From Annulohypoxylon bovei var. microspora (Eukaryota > Ascomycota > Sordariomycetes > Xylariales > Hypoxylaceae), in NCBI GenBank assembly GCA_022836615.1, contig MU405326.1:65566-129565 (forward strand): DNA of 64,000 nucleotides, in the 5' to 3' direction. The notes under the pieces were generated by a model. It did not search any database. It was given only the letters and a program-made list of their open reading frames with translations, and was not told the DNA's origin. Positions 1 to 13,200 of the stretch are shown here, one piece after another. Positions within the stretch are counted from its first letter, which is position 1. Every line of letters begins with the position of its first letter. The position numbers and the translations under genes were made by a program.

Positions 1-1290
1 TTTTTTTTTTAATACGATTAAGTTAATAAAAAAAATGTAAATAATTAAAATAATAATTAAAATGGTGGTTAAAATAATGGTTAAAATAATCGAATAAAAA
101 TGTTTTTTTAAATATATATTTTTTAAAATATTATATATTTATCGATATATATATAAAGCCGGGTGGTTTTTTCGACCCATTATACGTATAATAAATTATT
201 ATACGGTATTATATAATATAAAATACGTATATATAAAATACGTATTTTAAAATGTAAAATTTTAAATTATATTATTTATAATATTTCGTAATTTAAAAAA
301 AAAATTTAAATTAAAATTTACGAACGCGAAATCGAAATTATTTAAATTTTTTTAAGTCGAAATTATATAATTAATTTATTATTATAATATATTTTATTTA
401 AATTAATTACACCGTTTTTTATTTATATATAATATTTTTTTTTTAAAAAAAAAAAAAAAAAAATTTCGTTTTATTTTTAAATTTATTTAATTTAATATTA
501 TTAAATTTAATAATAAATATTTAAATATTAAATTAATATTTATATAAAATAAATTAAATATAAATAAATAAATAAATAACGAATTTAAAAAAATTAAAAT
601 TAATTAATTTATATTCGTTTTTTTTAAATAATATTAATACGAATTATAAAAGTAATTTTATTAACCATTTATAATTTAAGTATTACATTAAATTTTAATT
701 TTAAATAAAATCACGGAATTTTATTTTTAAAATATATAATTTTTTTTATAAAATAAATTATATTTATATTACTTTTTTTTTTATTAAAAATAAATTTAAA
801 AAATTTAAATGTTTTAAAAATACGTTTTAAAACCTTGTTTATTATTTAAGTATTTTAATGTAAATTTATATTAAAATAAAATTCGTATTAATATTATTTT
901 AAAAAATCGAATGTAAATAATGTTTAAAAATAATAATAAATTAATGTTAAAAATGTTTAAATTAAAAACGAATGTTTAAATGTTAAAAGTTTTAAAATAA
1001 TTTTTTTTATAAAATAATTATATTAAATATTTATTTTTTAAATAAATATAAACTCGGTTTTAAATTAAAAAATTATAATATTAATTAAAATATTTTTAAT
1101 AAAAAAGCTTATAAAAATTCCCGATTTAATACTACATTATATAATTATATTTAAATATTATTTAAATTTTTTTTACCATGTTTTAATATTAAATCGTTAA
1201 ATATTTTAAAAATATTAATTTAAAAATTTTAATATAAAAAACTCGTGAAATAACATATTCGACCGTTATATTAATGTATTTAATGAAAGT
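1..1290. repeat. AT-rich hypermutated block (RIP-like), left edge
   Basis: This stretch is almost entirely A and T, with long runs of Ts and As and no open reading frame of useful length. The few remaining cytosines are mostly followed by G: in 241-360 I counted seven C on this strand and all seven are CpG. The composition ends abruptly near 1290, where ordinary sequence begins. Such blocks in filamentous ascomycetes usually are old transposon copies destroyed by repeat-induced point mutation. No original element can be recognised. It continues beyond the window start. Confidence 0.85.
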
Positions 1291-1937
1291 ATTTAATTAT
1301 TCTTTTTAAACAAAGCGAGGATTATTTTTCATGTATAAATTAAATATTAAGAGTTAGGCTTTATTATGTGCTACTAGGTAATATAATATTCAATGCTCTT
1401 CATTTGAAATGTCTATCAAATGAACTGCTGCCCTTGCTTATAGAGGCTGAAAGTCAACAGCCACAGGACGGCTACGAACAGGGGTAGAGGATCTCCGGGG
1501 CTTACTTTAGCGTGCTAGGATACCGCTAAGTGCTACGTTGGGTAGGCTCGATAGGCTTGGTAGGCACGAAATCGGCAGGCGGCATCCACAGGGATCCGTG
1601 CTTTGTGCTTGAATCATCGGCACTACATTGCATTGGTCGCGACCCTAAACTGCTCCAAGGCCAAACTGGGAAAGGGAAAAAAAGGTTCCACGTCTTCCAG
1701 ATTGCGCATTTCACCCAAACTTTCAAAACGTTACCAACACGTCACTATATTCAAGATTCAAGTCTAGCTCGTTCTAATATGCATTCTTTCTCTGTTTCAT
1801 AATTCATCCAGTATTCATCAAGTACATTTTGTTGTATAATCCTCAATTCTTACGCGCCGACCTTGTCGTTGATGTAACTTGATTTTCCCCCATGCGGCCT
1901 TGCGTTCCCGTGGTTCGCCCGTCGACTCCTTTCCAAA

Positions 1938-4900
1938 ATGCCATGGCCATGGCGCGATCGCGAGACCAACGGCGACCCATTACTTCCGTTATCAGTACCT
2001 AGTATCAATGGAATAGATCGAGATTATAATCAAGATGGAGAGGAGCTCATAGAACGGGCGCGGTCCATCTCTAGACAGTCGGGGCACGTCCGGACTACAT
2101 CTGCTCAATCGCGGGTAAGAAATTCTCCCAAGTTGCCTCAAGGAATAGGAATAGGAAAAGGCATTCTCCATCAAGCCAGAATATCCAGCTAATGCAACTC
2201 ATAATTATAGTCCGTGGCAGATGGCTATTCCTCTCTCACGCCAGTCGACACGGCATCTCAGCTTCACACCTCCTTAACCCACGGCCTCACACCCACCGAA
2301 GCTCTCTCGCGATTACGAGACTTTGGCCCTAATGAGATTCCCCATGAACCTCCAGATCCATTATGGCTACGATTCATAATGCAATTTCGAGAACCCTTGA
2401 TTATACTACTTCTCGTGTCCGCCTTTCTCTCCATATTCGTAGGTAATATGGACGATGCGGTTAGTATCACCATCGCTGTGACAATAGTCGTCACGGTTGG
2501 TTTTGTGCAAGAATACCGATCCGAGAAGTCGATCGAAGCTCTCAACCATCTAGTTCCAAACCATGCCCATCTAGTCAGAGCGCAACGGCCTGTTTCTGGT
2601 ACCAAGAGTACAGCGTGGCCTCCAGCCATTAGCGACCCAGAAGAGAAGACTCCCGTGTCCGGGTCGGAGACTCCAGATGAGGAATTGATGGAAGCCACGT
2701 CGTCCAAGGTTATGGCGGCTCAGCTAGTACCCGGAGATTTGGTGTTGTTCACGACGGGCGACCGTATTCCGGCCGATATCCGAATCACGAAAGCTGCCGA
2801 TCTGACCATCGATGCATCAAATCTTACTGGGGAGAATGAACCGCTGAGAATGACTGCCGACGCACGATTTCGCAGCATCCACGCGCCCTCCGCGTCCGCA
2901 TTGCGGCTCCCTAGCCCCTCTGTCTTATCTCCGCCCTCGCACAACGGACAATCTAGAGAGGACGCGCGCAATCAAGGAGTCAATAACATCGCATACATGG
3001 GGACTCTGGTCAAGTCTGGCTATGGACAGGGAATCGTCTTCGCCACTGGTGGTAATACGCATTTCGGTACAATCGCCACGAGCGTATCAGGAACGGAAAG
3101 CCCCCGTTCTCCTCTTCAAGTAAATATGGACCACCTGGGACAGCAGCTCAGTCAGATATCATTTGGCATAATCGGCCTCATCTCGCTGGTCGGGTTACTG
3201 CAAGGCAAGAAGATTCTCGAGATTTTTACTATATCCATCTCGCTTGCTGTGGCGGCAATCCCTGAAGGATTGCCAATTATAGTGACGGTCACCTTAGCGC
3301 TCGGCGTTCATCGCATGGCAAAGCATAATTCCATTGTTCGAAAGATGCCCAGTGTCGAGACATTAGGCTCTGTGAACGTCGTTTGTTCTGACAAGACGGG
3401 AACACTGACTATGAATCATATGACAACGGCGAAGATGTGGTACTTCGGATCAAAGGAACCAATCGACGTCGATTCAGACGATGAAGCGACGGAAAAGACG
3501 CCCGATACCGCGGCACTCAGAATCCTACGTATTGGTAACATTGCGAACAACGGACGACTTGCTCATTCCGCCAAAGCGGCACTACCAAATTCTCAAGGTA
3601 GAGATTTTGCGCCCTACACGCGATGGGTCGGACAGCCAACTGACGTCGCAATGCTTGATCTACTTGACCGGTTTAAGGAGCATGACGTGAGGGATTCTAT
3701 TGGACCTCGAACGGCCGAGACTCCTTTCAGCTCAGAGAAGAAATGGATGGGCGTAGTAATTGGGGCGCAACCTGGTAATAGCGACAAGGAATATGCTTAT
3801 ATGAAGGGTGCTATAGACAAAGTCCTTGATGCTTGCGACACGTATCTCACGGCTGATGGCCGCGAGGTCGTTATGGACTCTGTTCGACGACAAGAGGCGT
3901 TCCAAGCAGCCGAGCGAATGGCTGAAAAGGGGCTCAGGGTCTTGGCCTTTGCAAGCGGCCCAGTCGCCAGATCTAGACGAAGTAGATCTGAACATACATC
4001 TACTAGAAGCACCACACCCCTAAGTGGGGATGGAAGTCAAAGTCCATTGCTACCGCATCACGACGAACTATACAAAAGCTTGACTTTCGCAGGTTTAGTA
4101 GGGATGAGTGATCCTCCGCGCCCTGGGGTTGCTCGTTCTATCCGAAAGTTGATGCGAGGTGGTGTTAGGGTCATAATGATCACTGGAGACTCTGCAACCA
4201 CAGCGTTGGCCATTGGAAAAGAGCTTGGTATGCAAATTGCCGCGCCCCGTGAGCACTCGTCAAACCAGATTGCGGTGAAACCTGTACTCACTGGTGATGA
4301 GCTTGACGCAATGAGTGAGAACGACCTTGCAACTGCAATGCACAACACGACTATTTTTGCGCGAACAAACCCGGATCACAAGATGAAGATTATTCGAGCG
4401 CTCCAATCCCGCGGTGACATCGTTGCTATGACTGGTGATGGAGTCAATGATGCGCCAGCATTGAAAAAGGCTGATATTGGCATTTCTATGGGGTTGCATG
4501 GAACCGACGTTGCCAAGGAGGCTTCAGACATGATCCTAACTGACGACGACTTCTCCACGATTCTTCATGCCATTGAGGAAGGCAAGGGTATATTCAACAA
4601 CATCCAAAATTTCATCACGTTCCAGCTTAGCACCAGCGTAGCTAGTTTAGCTCTGGTCTTCCTCTGCACATGTCTGGGTTTTAGAACCCCCTTAAATGCC
4701 ATGCAGATTCTCTGGATTAGTAAGCAATCCCTCTTCCGTATCCTACCCCTATGACTAACCTTGAATTCAAAGATATCATCATGGATGGCCCTCCCGCCCA
4801 ATCCCTAGGCGTAGAGCAAGTCGATCCCGATGTGATGTCACGCCCGCCACGTTCTCGAAGCGAACCAGTTCTCACAAGGGCCCTACTTCAGCGCGTTTTA

Positions 4901-5305
4901 ACATCAGCCGCGATCATCATGGCAGGTACAATGGCAGTATATACTCACGAGATGCTAGATGGCGAAGTCTCTCGACGCGATACGACGATGACTTTCACAT
5001 GTTTTGTGCTATTCGATATGTTCAATGCATTGACTTGCCGGTCAGAAAGCAAGTCTGTATTTAGGGGCGAGGTGGGCCTGTTCTCCAATAAACTATTCAA
5101 TTGGGCGGTAGCGTTGAGCTTGGCCGGGCAGTTACTCGTTATTTACTTCCCGTGGCTCCAGGAAGTGTTCCAGACGGAGGCTCTGGGGTTTTTCGATCTT
5201 GTCAGGCTATTCGCACTGACGAGCTCGGTGTTCTGGGCAGACGAGGTCAGGAAATGGTACAAATATGGGCGCAGGCGGTTGGGCGGGTACAGTCAGGCCG
5301 TTTAG
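1938..5305 (+). CDS. pmr1: Golgi P-type Ca2+/Mn2+ ATPase (PMR1/SPCA type)
   Basis: Exons 1938-2114, 2211-4719 and 4773-5305 join in phase to 1072 residues. The product pumps Ca2+ and Mn2+ into the Golgi and supports secretion and glycosylation. Visible signatures are the TGENEP actuator loop, PEGLP in the fourth membrane segment, the phosphorylation motif DKTGTLT (Asp about 453), the hinge MTGDGVNDAPALKKADIG, and a membrane segment reading LWINIIMDGPPAQSLG, which is only restored by removing the 53-nt intron with its GACTAAC branch site. The TGEN (not TGES) loop and this sixth-segment motif fit PMR1 rather than SERCA or PMC1. Two Ser/Pro-rich insertions lie after the TGEN loop and in the nucleotide domain. 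The start at 1938 gives a 59-residue extension before the second exon and is the least certain point. Confidence 0.93.
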
Positions 5306-5474
5306 AAATCCTGGGAGGCGATGTTATCCGCCTCGCGTCTTAGTACAATGTATAGGACTCCTTTGTTGGGTTACATCATAAAACAATAGCATAACATGTA
5401 AATCAATTTACGAACACATTCAAGCACGTTCAGAGCGAATTCTGGCGGTGGGGCTCGGTTACGGTGTAGAGTAC

Positions 5475-6077
5475 CTACTTATATTTTTCACGTATAATTC
5501 GTTCCCTTTCTATCCATCTCTCTTCCGATTCACTGCTGTACCCCCTGTTAAGCAACTTCCTGAGTTCTGCCACCACGCGGTAGTTCACCTTGAGCATCCC
5601 GTCATTTATGGTGCCGTTGGTCCGGTTCCGGTTCCGGGTTCGAGATTCGGGCTCGGGGACTTGGTACTTGTCTGTTTCGATGGCACGCCTGGCCATCTTG
5701 CTAATCGTCCCGGCCTCGTTCGGTTTCTGTGTTTGGGCGGTGTCTAGCACTGGCTCCGTGCTGTCATTTGCCGCCACTACGGGGAGAGAAGCTACAGCGC
5801 ATGACTTGGGGGGGTCGCAAGGCCCTACAGGTGCTTCTAGCTGCGGAGTATGCATAGTGCCGACGAGGCGTGATGCAATTTTTGTTTCGGGTACTGGCTG
5901 TTTTCGTAGGTACTTAAGGAGGCCTGACGGGGTCACGATACGAGCTATAGATTCAGTGTCTAGATGTGCTGTGTAGTGGGAAGATTCTTGTTTTAGAACG
6001 TGGCTGTCTTGATCTAAAGCCTCTCCACAAGCTACGTTGTAGTTGCTATGTTGGGGATAGGTGTATGTTATACATTT
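5475..6077 (-). CDS. possible small hypothetical protein, 5' end unresolved
   Basis: The minus strand is open for about 200 codons from 6077 down to a stop at 5475. The first in-frame ATG is at 5855; the frame upstream of it still reads like protein (for example SIARIVTPSGLLKYLRK), so an upstream exon is likely. The C-terminal third is rich in Arg and Glu (VAELRKLLNRG, then EERWIEREREI-like charge blocks) and may be a basic helix. I do not recognise a family. It lies tail-to-tail with PMR1, 169 bp from its stop. It could also be a chance frame; confidence is limited because no start exon could be fixed. Confidence 0.38.
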   Translation of the reverse strand, partial: KCITYTYPQHSNYNVACGEALDQDSHVLKQESSHYTAHLDTESIARIVTPSGLLKYLRKQPVPETKIASRLVGTMHTPQLEAPVGPCDPPKSCAVASLPVVAANDSTEPVLDTAQTQKPNEAGTISKMARRAIETDKYQVPEPESRTRNRNRTNGTINDGMLKVNYRVVAELRKLLNRGYSSESEERWIERERIIREKYK

Positions 6078-6703
6078 TCATCTCGCCAAATAAATATTCT
6101 CGGGCATTCATCGTCTGAGAACGAGTGCTTTGATGACTTGCTATTATACCATATCTCACTGGAAGCTTCCCCTAGCTAGATGCAATGACTGGGTTGAAGA
6201 GTGGGTTGGCCTAGATAGGAAGAGCCATTCACCAAAGGAATTGTGCGCCTAGAAACGCCTACCGGTTTGTCATAAGGTGTCAGGGTGTTGAAAGGCCGTA
6301 TGAGCTTTTGTCACCTACTTGACTAAGATCCAATTCGTTGTCTTTTGTCAGGCACGTTTTTGTCGTTCTTTGCCCTGGTTTCATCCGGGCAAAACTTGAG
6401 CTGTCAGTTTCCTAATTATTTTCCATTCAAGTTCTAAGCCATGTGTCATATTTTTATCAGATATCATCAGTCAATACCTATATCCTATGCTCTTGTTTCC
6501 TTTCTATAATTATATGCACCAGATCTATACAAGTTGAATAGTCTAGGTACAAAGAGTCTCTCGACATGTAACTATACTTACCTGAGTAACAATATGGTAT
6601 CATTATAATACATCCCATTAGGTAAATGGATTCTTATACACGCCTCTATTGCTGATAATATCGAACATTCTTGAATGTAGGTTCTACGGGTTCTTGTTCC
6701 CAA

Positions 6704-7875
6704 TTAGGCTCCGTAGATTGACGGTGCGTCAATCGGATCACTGTAGTCTGGTATCAGCATAGGTAGGCTACATTACCAACGTAGCATTGAACAGATGTAA
6801 CTTACAAGTCCGTCCTTCATCAAGCCAATCCATCGTCTCCATATCTTCGGCAGAGATAGTAAAGAAGTCTACTTCTACACTCTGAAACATACTCCTCTTG
6901 AGACGATTGAGTTTTATGATATTTATTAACGGTACGAGCCCGTGTTGGATAGACCACCTAAGTTTATCATTAGCACGAAAATTTCAACATCCCGTTTTTT
7001 TCGTCGTCGCCAGACTAAACTAACCGCATCATCAACTGCGCAGGGAGGCAGTCGTATTTCTTAGACAAGTTTAAGATAACAGGGTTTACCAGGCACCTTG
7101 CTACACCAAGCGGGGCGTAGGTCTCAACGACGATTCCGTGACCTGCACACACGGTCCTGACATCCTTCTGTGTGTTGAAGGGATGAGCCTCGATCTGGTT
7201 GACAACTGGCTGGATCCTCGGTTGCGATATCATAATATCCCTCAACTAGACTCAACCAAGTGGTTAGCTACATAAGCCCCATCTCTCTTTGTCACAGAGG
7301 TTGGAACTAACGTGGCCGACCCTATGGCCGAAAACCCCACCACATCTGATTTCTCCTTCGTCAATCGCATCTTCGATAGCATCCCAGGTGGCCAGCCGCT
7401 GATCCACGCTGCTAAATGGGTTATTCAGAAGGTACATGTCGATGTAACCGAGACCGGTTCGCTTGATCGAGTCCCGGATAGCGTCGCGCGTTTGCTGGTA
7501 GGTTGTGGTATTGAGGTCTAGCTTGGAGGTGAAGAAGATATCCTCACGTGTGATACCCTGCATGTTGGAGATAAACTCGTTGATAGCCTCCCCTGCCGCC
7601 CTCTCAGTCCTGTCTGTCTGCGCGGTGTCAAAGCCCCGAAAGCCTGCACGAAGCGCCCAGTATACGGAAGCCTTGGTTGCTTTGAAGGTCTCCGGGTAGA
7701 GCCTTAGCTTTATCTGTGGCATGAGCATCCCGTTCACCAGCTGAGGCGGTATAACGTCAGCTAAGCTGAGTGACATGAGCTCGTGATGGGTGTATATATT
7801 CCATGGTCATGTATGAGAGCCACTACTTACCTTGACCGTGTTTGATAACGCAGGGGCTCTAGTTAACGACGACAT
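6704..7875 (-). CDS. aldo/keto reductase-like protein, catalytic residues lost
   Basis: Five exons (7875-7831, 7779-7312, 7245-7025, 6957-6806, 6747-6704) join in phase to 309 residues, the normal size of a single-domain NADPH-dependent aldo/keto reductase. All four introns are 51-67 nt with GTAAGT or GTTAGT donors. Family features: GFRGFDTAQ after the first strands, FFTSKL, GLGYIDMYLL, PVVNQIEAHPFNTQ, HGIVVETYAPL, PAQLMMRWSIQHGLVPL and ISAEDMETMDWLDEG. The catalytic Asp (about 66) and Lys (about 101) are present, but the catalytic Tyr is Asp (about 71, GAC where TAC is usual), the active-site His is Asn (about 134), and the cofactor-contact GVSN motif is GVFG. It is therefore probably a non-catalytic or decaying homologue. 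An alternative start is 7776 without the first exon. Confidence 0.82.
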
Positions 7876-10261
7876 GGTATGTCCTTGGTGACAGAGTGAT
7901 AGAATATATTGCAACCATTCAGCCTCTCCGACAGACGCTCAAGATCATTTAGATATTTCTCAATCTTGAAACTCTCTTGAATTGAACCCCAAATATGAAG
8001 CGTTTCTGTCCCCTTCTCACAATTCAGATTTACTAGTTGCAATGATAATTGGTACTCGAAGCTGATGTACTGCGAAGTATAAAGGGTTTTAAGAAAGAGT
8101 CTGACAGAGTGTAAATTCTTGGTGTTCTCATTGCTGAGACTTTCGATATACTAAAAATTACGGAATCACTTTGATTTGCTTGATACTTCAATAACCCCGT
8201 TTAGATCCATGATTTCGGTACCTACCTAAGGTACCTAATTTGACATCAAATGCATCTATGTAGTATGGTATGCCGCATACGGCCCCACTCGGAAGACAAC
8301 CGCACGGCAAGTGCTTACCTACCGGTATTTTTAACAAGCCTACAACCTATGAGTGAGAAGGCATCGTTACTAGACCAATTAGACATAGTTAGGTAATAGT
8401 CAAATAGAAACATGTCTTTTGGAATAAGCATTGTATTATATTGCATTTATTTGATTCTCACGTTTATCTCGAACGTGTGTGGAATGTTTTCCCTTGACGA
8501 AGGTATACCAAGGCAGCGCAACCATCTCCATTTTCCACCTCCTTTTATAAGTAGGTAGTCCCATCTTGACTCTATGCTACTACCTAAGCTTCGTTATTTC
8601 TCGTACTTGGAGTATACCACGATAGTTACCTACCACAAACGCTAAATAATAGTTGCTGTAGTCTTTATATACCCCGAATATATACTATTTAGGTAGGTAT
8701 ATACTTATAGTTCACATAAGCTACCCCCTGTCTCATTAATTATGCCAATAGACATCCATTAATTAAGTCGTGTTAGGATGAGGCTGCGTAAGCGATAGCG
8801 TGTATAGAAAGAATAAGCGAAGGTTGAGAAGAATGCATCTAAGATCTGTAGGAGACCGTTGTAGGGACAGTCGACGCTTTTCGCTGACAGGTAGATATCC
8901 CACTTGCAGCGAGAAGAGCAGATGTGTAGTGATATAGTGAGAATTCAATCTTCTTCCGGCCACGGGAGGGTTCCTATAGGCCGCCCGAGAGCCATCTCCG
9001 CTGGTCGGCTAGACCACCGTGACCACAATCCCGCGAAACATAACGATAAGGAGGGTGGGCCATTGAAACTAATATCACTCATACCATAGTAGTCTCGACA
9101 GTAGGGTTGATAGAAAAAAAGAGAAGTGCGCAGAGAGTAAAATTTCGTAGGCAGGTGGTACTACCAGTACCTAACCAATTGTAAGACATAACATGGATGG
9201 AGATGAATTCGATAGTTTGACTTGACAAAAATTGCTTCATGTATCATGGGTGGCTGCTTTAAGTGAGTCACTACCCAACTACGTGAGGGAAAACCGACAA
9301 ACAAGACTTAGTAATATAGTAGAATGGCGGAGGTTATGAAAAATGGTATTCATAGAAGAACATTGAAAGATTGAAATACCTAAGTGATGTAGGTAGTCAC
9401 TCCAGTTTTATTAAGAAGCATCCACCACCTAATTTTTACACTTGTAAACTTGCACAGGTATACCCTAGTCTGCCAGGTGTGGCTGCCGTGCTAAAGTAGG
9501 AAGGTATGGTACTGAATGTGGCTAGTACTTAGTAGGTACATGTACTTTATCAACGATGGCTTGGATTCATTGGTTCCCACCCTTCAAATGTTCTTATTAG
9601 ATCCCTGGAAGTTTTAAAAACTTAGGTACCTTCCACACTAAAGCGTACACTTTAGCGAACAATTACACGAGCAGGTTAGCAACTTAGCGACTTAGCAGTA
9701 AAAGCTGGAGGTCCAAGGTCACGCCAAGACGCATTCAGGCAAGAAGGAACCGGTCGCTTGTTGTTCTGTCCGTCATCCGTACCCGCCTTTGCCTGCCTCG
9801 CCTCGACGATTTTCTTTACCTACGCATGAACTCATTCCACCTCTCGCCATTCTTTGTACCTGTGACTTTTTTCTCAAGCATCGCGTCTTGTCTTTCCCTT
9901 TATGCGGCATACAACATCCGCCATCTTTTTGCGCACTCTTATTTTTCTCGTATTGTCGAATACCATTCATTGACCAACAAAAATAAAGAGGCATTATTCC
10001 ATATTCCTCGCATCCCTCGACTTTCCATACCCAACTAAAAAACCGAACCCCGTGCGAACAAGACGAAGTCACTAGTAAAGTCAAACCGCATCGACATAAT
10101 CTCAGCACATCCTCACCGACCAGCTTCCTATTCTCCCACTCACATGCCTCGGAGCATCGTCGCATCACCATCTCTCTCTTTTCCATCGACCGATACTCTA
10201 GAAACCTTGGTGAGCCCAACTCAAGTCTCGCGCCGCGCCGGCGGAAGGGGGTTCGAGGCAT
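7876..10261. other. 2.4-kb divergent intergenic region with TACCTA/TAGGTA repeats
   Basis: No coding region is supportable on either strand. The stretch holds many copies of short TACCTA/TAGGTA-type words (for example near 8221-8240, 8678-8700, 9378-9400 and 9621-9634) and presumably contains the promoters of the aldo/keto reductase (-) and MED14 (+) genes. The last 480 bases before MED14 are CT-rich, consistent with a fungal promoter or 5' leader. Confidence 0.6.
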
Positions 10262-13200
10262 ATGATGCCTGGTGTCGTCATGATGGAGAACGGCGTTCGG
10301 GCACCACTACCCACAAATCATGACAGAGATCACGGCCAGTTCGTCAACGGCAACGGCAACGGCAACGGTAATCTCGCTCCTCACTCGAACGGTACTCTCG
10401 CTGGAGCTGGAGGCAGTAACGGAGTGAACAACATGGCGAATGGAGACGAAGGCGCTGAGGGCGCGATCCTAGCGCAGTCACAGAATATATCGCGTATGAA
10501 TGACCTTCCGGATGAGATAAGACACATTACAGAAGGATTCGTACCTTTAGGAACACTTCTCGCGCGCCTCGCGCAGAAAACCCATAACCAATTAGTAGAC
10601 GAGATTGTCGCCTTGGCTAAGATGCCAGCGCCTGCGCCTGCTATGAATGGTAATTCGGGACATGTTGGCGCAGTGGTGGACGATACATCGACTGAAAATC
10701 TAGGAAAGAAGTCTAGATTGCTAAATTTCGTCCAAGATAGACACGCAGAATGGGTGAAGGCGACGGTGATTGCACGATGGAGTAGGAACGCTCACAATGT
10801 CAGCAAGCTTATCGACTTGATGGATCTCTGCCGCACCCAGCAGCAGAAGTATCTTAACACCGTGGATCTCCTAGCAAATACTAGGATATCTCTAACTAAC
10901 GCACGACTCCCGAACCCTGATCTGCGCACTGCTCTTCACGTACTTTCAACCGGCGCCGCCCCCTGGATGCCGGATCTCAACTACCTCGATATACCCCCGT
11001 TAACTTCTAAAGATAAGCTACAATGGATCGAAAACTTGAATACGCTACTGTCGATCCGTCTCAACTTAGAAGACTACGATAACATCCCATACCACTTCCA
11101 GAACTACACTATCGAGTCTGGTCGCGTCACTTTCAAGGTTCCCGGCGAGTTCGAGGTCGACCTTACGATAGCTGACGAGGATTTCGACAAGCAGTTCTGG
11201 TTCATCGACTTCCGATTCGATTTTACGCCCGCGCCCGCCGAATTGTCAGACACGCTGAGAATGCACCTAGAGGGCAGAGTCAACGAAGTGTTGGAGAAGG
11301 ATGGCCTACACGGTTGTTATAAGTTCCTACACGAGCTGGTGTTGACCCAGAAGATTACCGAGTACGTGCGCCAGGCATTCGAACTGAGCAAGGGTCGCTG
11401 GGTAGACCAGCTTAAGGTAGAGCGACTCAATCGAGCCATGTCCATTCAGTATTGGGTCGGCCGCTATCAGTCAGAAGGCCCGAAGAGCTGGATTATTTTG
11501 GGCGTTCACAGCGGCAAGAAAGGAAGCGGACCCGAGGACCCAGAATCATCAAGCCACCTTACCTTGCGTTGGTTCAGGGACAATCGGGAAGTGAAGGATG
11601 TGGATATCTCATTTAACGATGCGGACATTTCAACGGAGGACCTCTTAAACCGCGTTATTAGTAGACACGCTGCGTATGTCCTCTCGTCGATTCACTCCAA
11701 GTTAAAATCGAACGGACGGTTCACCAAGAGAGAAGCTGGCCTCGATTTACACAGTCAAGGGGACGACCCGACGCAGCTAGCGCTCAAGATGCAATTAAGT
11801 CACGGTCATTACGTGACTGTCGGTATCAATCCTACGTCTGGAATGTTCTCGATGAAGCCGCAATCGCACTTGACTTGGAAGGGAGAACAGAAACTAAACT
11901 ACGGCTCAAAGGATCCCATTCAGGATGGTGCTTCTTGTCTGGAGAATTTAAGATGCCATCACGTAGTGGAAGAGATCAATCGGCGCGGGAAGAGTCAGGG
12001 CTGGGGCATTTGCAAAGGGCCGGTGAAACCAGACATTGTTAAGGAGGTCTTAACTGGGCGTGAAACGGGCCAACTTATGTGGCTCAACCGACGTGGATGG
12101 CCAAACGAATGGTATTTGATGGTCAACCTGAGCTTGAGCGGCGACAAATGGTATTTGATGGAAGTGTAAGTTTCGAACTTGTTACTCTTTTCAACCTTTT
12201 AACCACGACTAACACAGTAGCAGTAGCAATACTTTTCCTAATGGGGATGGTCAAATCGCCTCGTACACCAAACTACCGCTCAGCTCTTCTGCGCCGAATC
12301 TCGAAGATAAATTCCTCTCTAACTTAACCATCTTCACTACCGCCATGATCTCGCACCTCACAGATCTCAGAGCTCTACACAAGCGTCGGATAAAGCAGGT
12401 CTCGCACAATGAGACCAACTGGGCGCTTCCTGCGAATATGAAGGTACCTTCCATCTTCATCAGACTTTCTGACATCCTGAGACAACCGCAATCCGATGAA
12501 CCAGATAAGCGAATCGCACGCTGGGCGCATGACTTCGTAGAAGTTACGTTTAAGGGTATACGCAATCTATCTGCGCGTCCGCGAATACCGAACGGCGATA
12601 AACCAGTCGCCAACGAGGTTGGGGAAAGCACAGCACTACAGAAGGAGTTGTTACAAACATTTTTGGATGCCCGAATCAAGGTATCCAACCCTGATAGGTT
12701 CGGGCTCCTTAAGGGTCATGTCGAACGTGATGTGGCGTTTAGTAAAGGCCTTGGAGTATTTGCGCTTCGCTTAGAAGCGGGCGCTGGGAACACCATGTTA
12801 GACACACTCGCAAGTCGCCTGGAAGCTATTGACAAACTGGCGGACTGCATCGACGCAATACGCCGGAGCGATAGGGATATCCAATGCGAAGAGATCACGC
12901 TTAATAAGGTTGTGGTCACTTACACCGATCGACAGAAGTTAGGTAGCGGTGCAACGATCCAGCCCCGCGGCGATCGCTACAAGGCAACGTTGGAACTAGG
13001 CCGAGAGAGAATCGAACTGAAGTTGGAGCGAGGCAATCCCCAGCTGCGTAGTCTGGATCACTTCCGGAACCTCATCAACTCGGATCTTCGCTGTGGCAAG
13101 CTGCCATTCTACTTGTCAAGCACTATACCAATTCAGCGTGCTCTAGACTCGGTCGAGGATGCTTGGGAAGATCTCGCAATCAATAACCGAGGCCGGGTTG

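Noticed and set aside
7246..7320. Apparent frameshift in the aldo/keto reductase
   Set aside because: A 66-bp GTTAGT...CTAAC...TCTAG intron joins GVGH to LRDIMISQPR in phase, so the gene is not frameshifted there.
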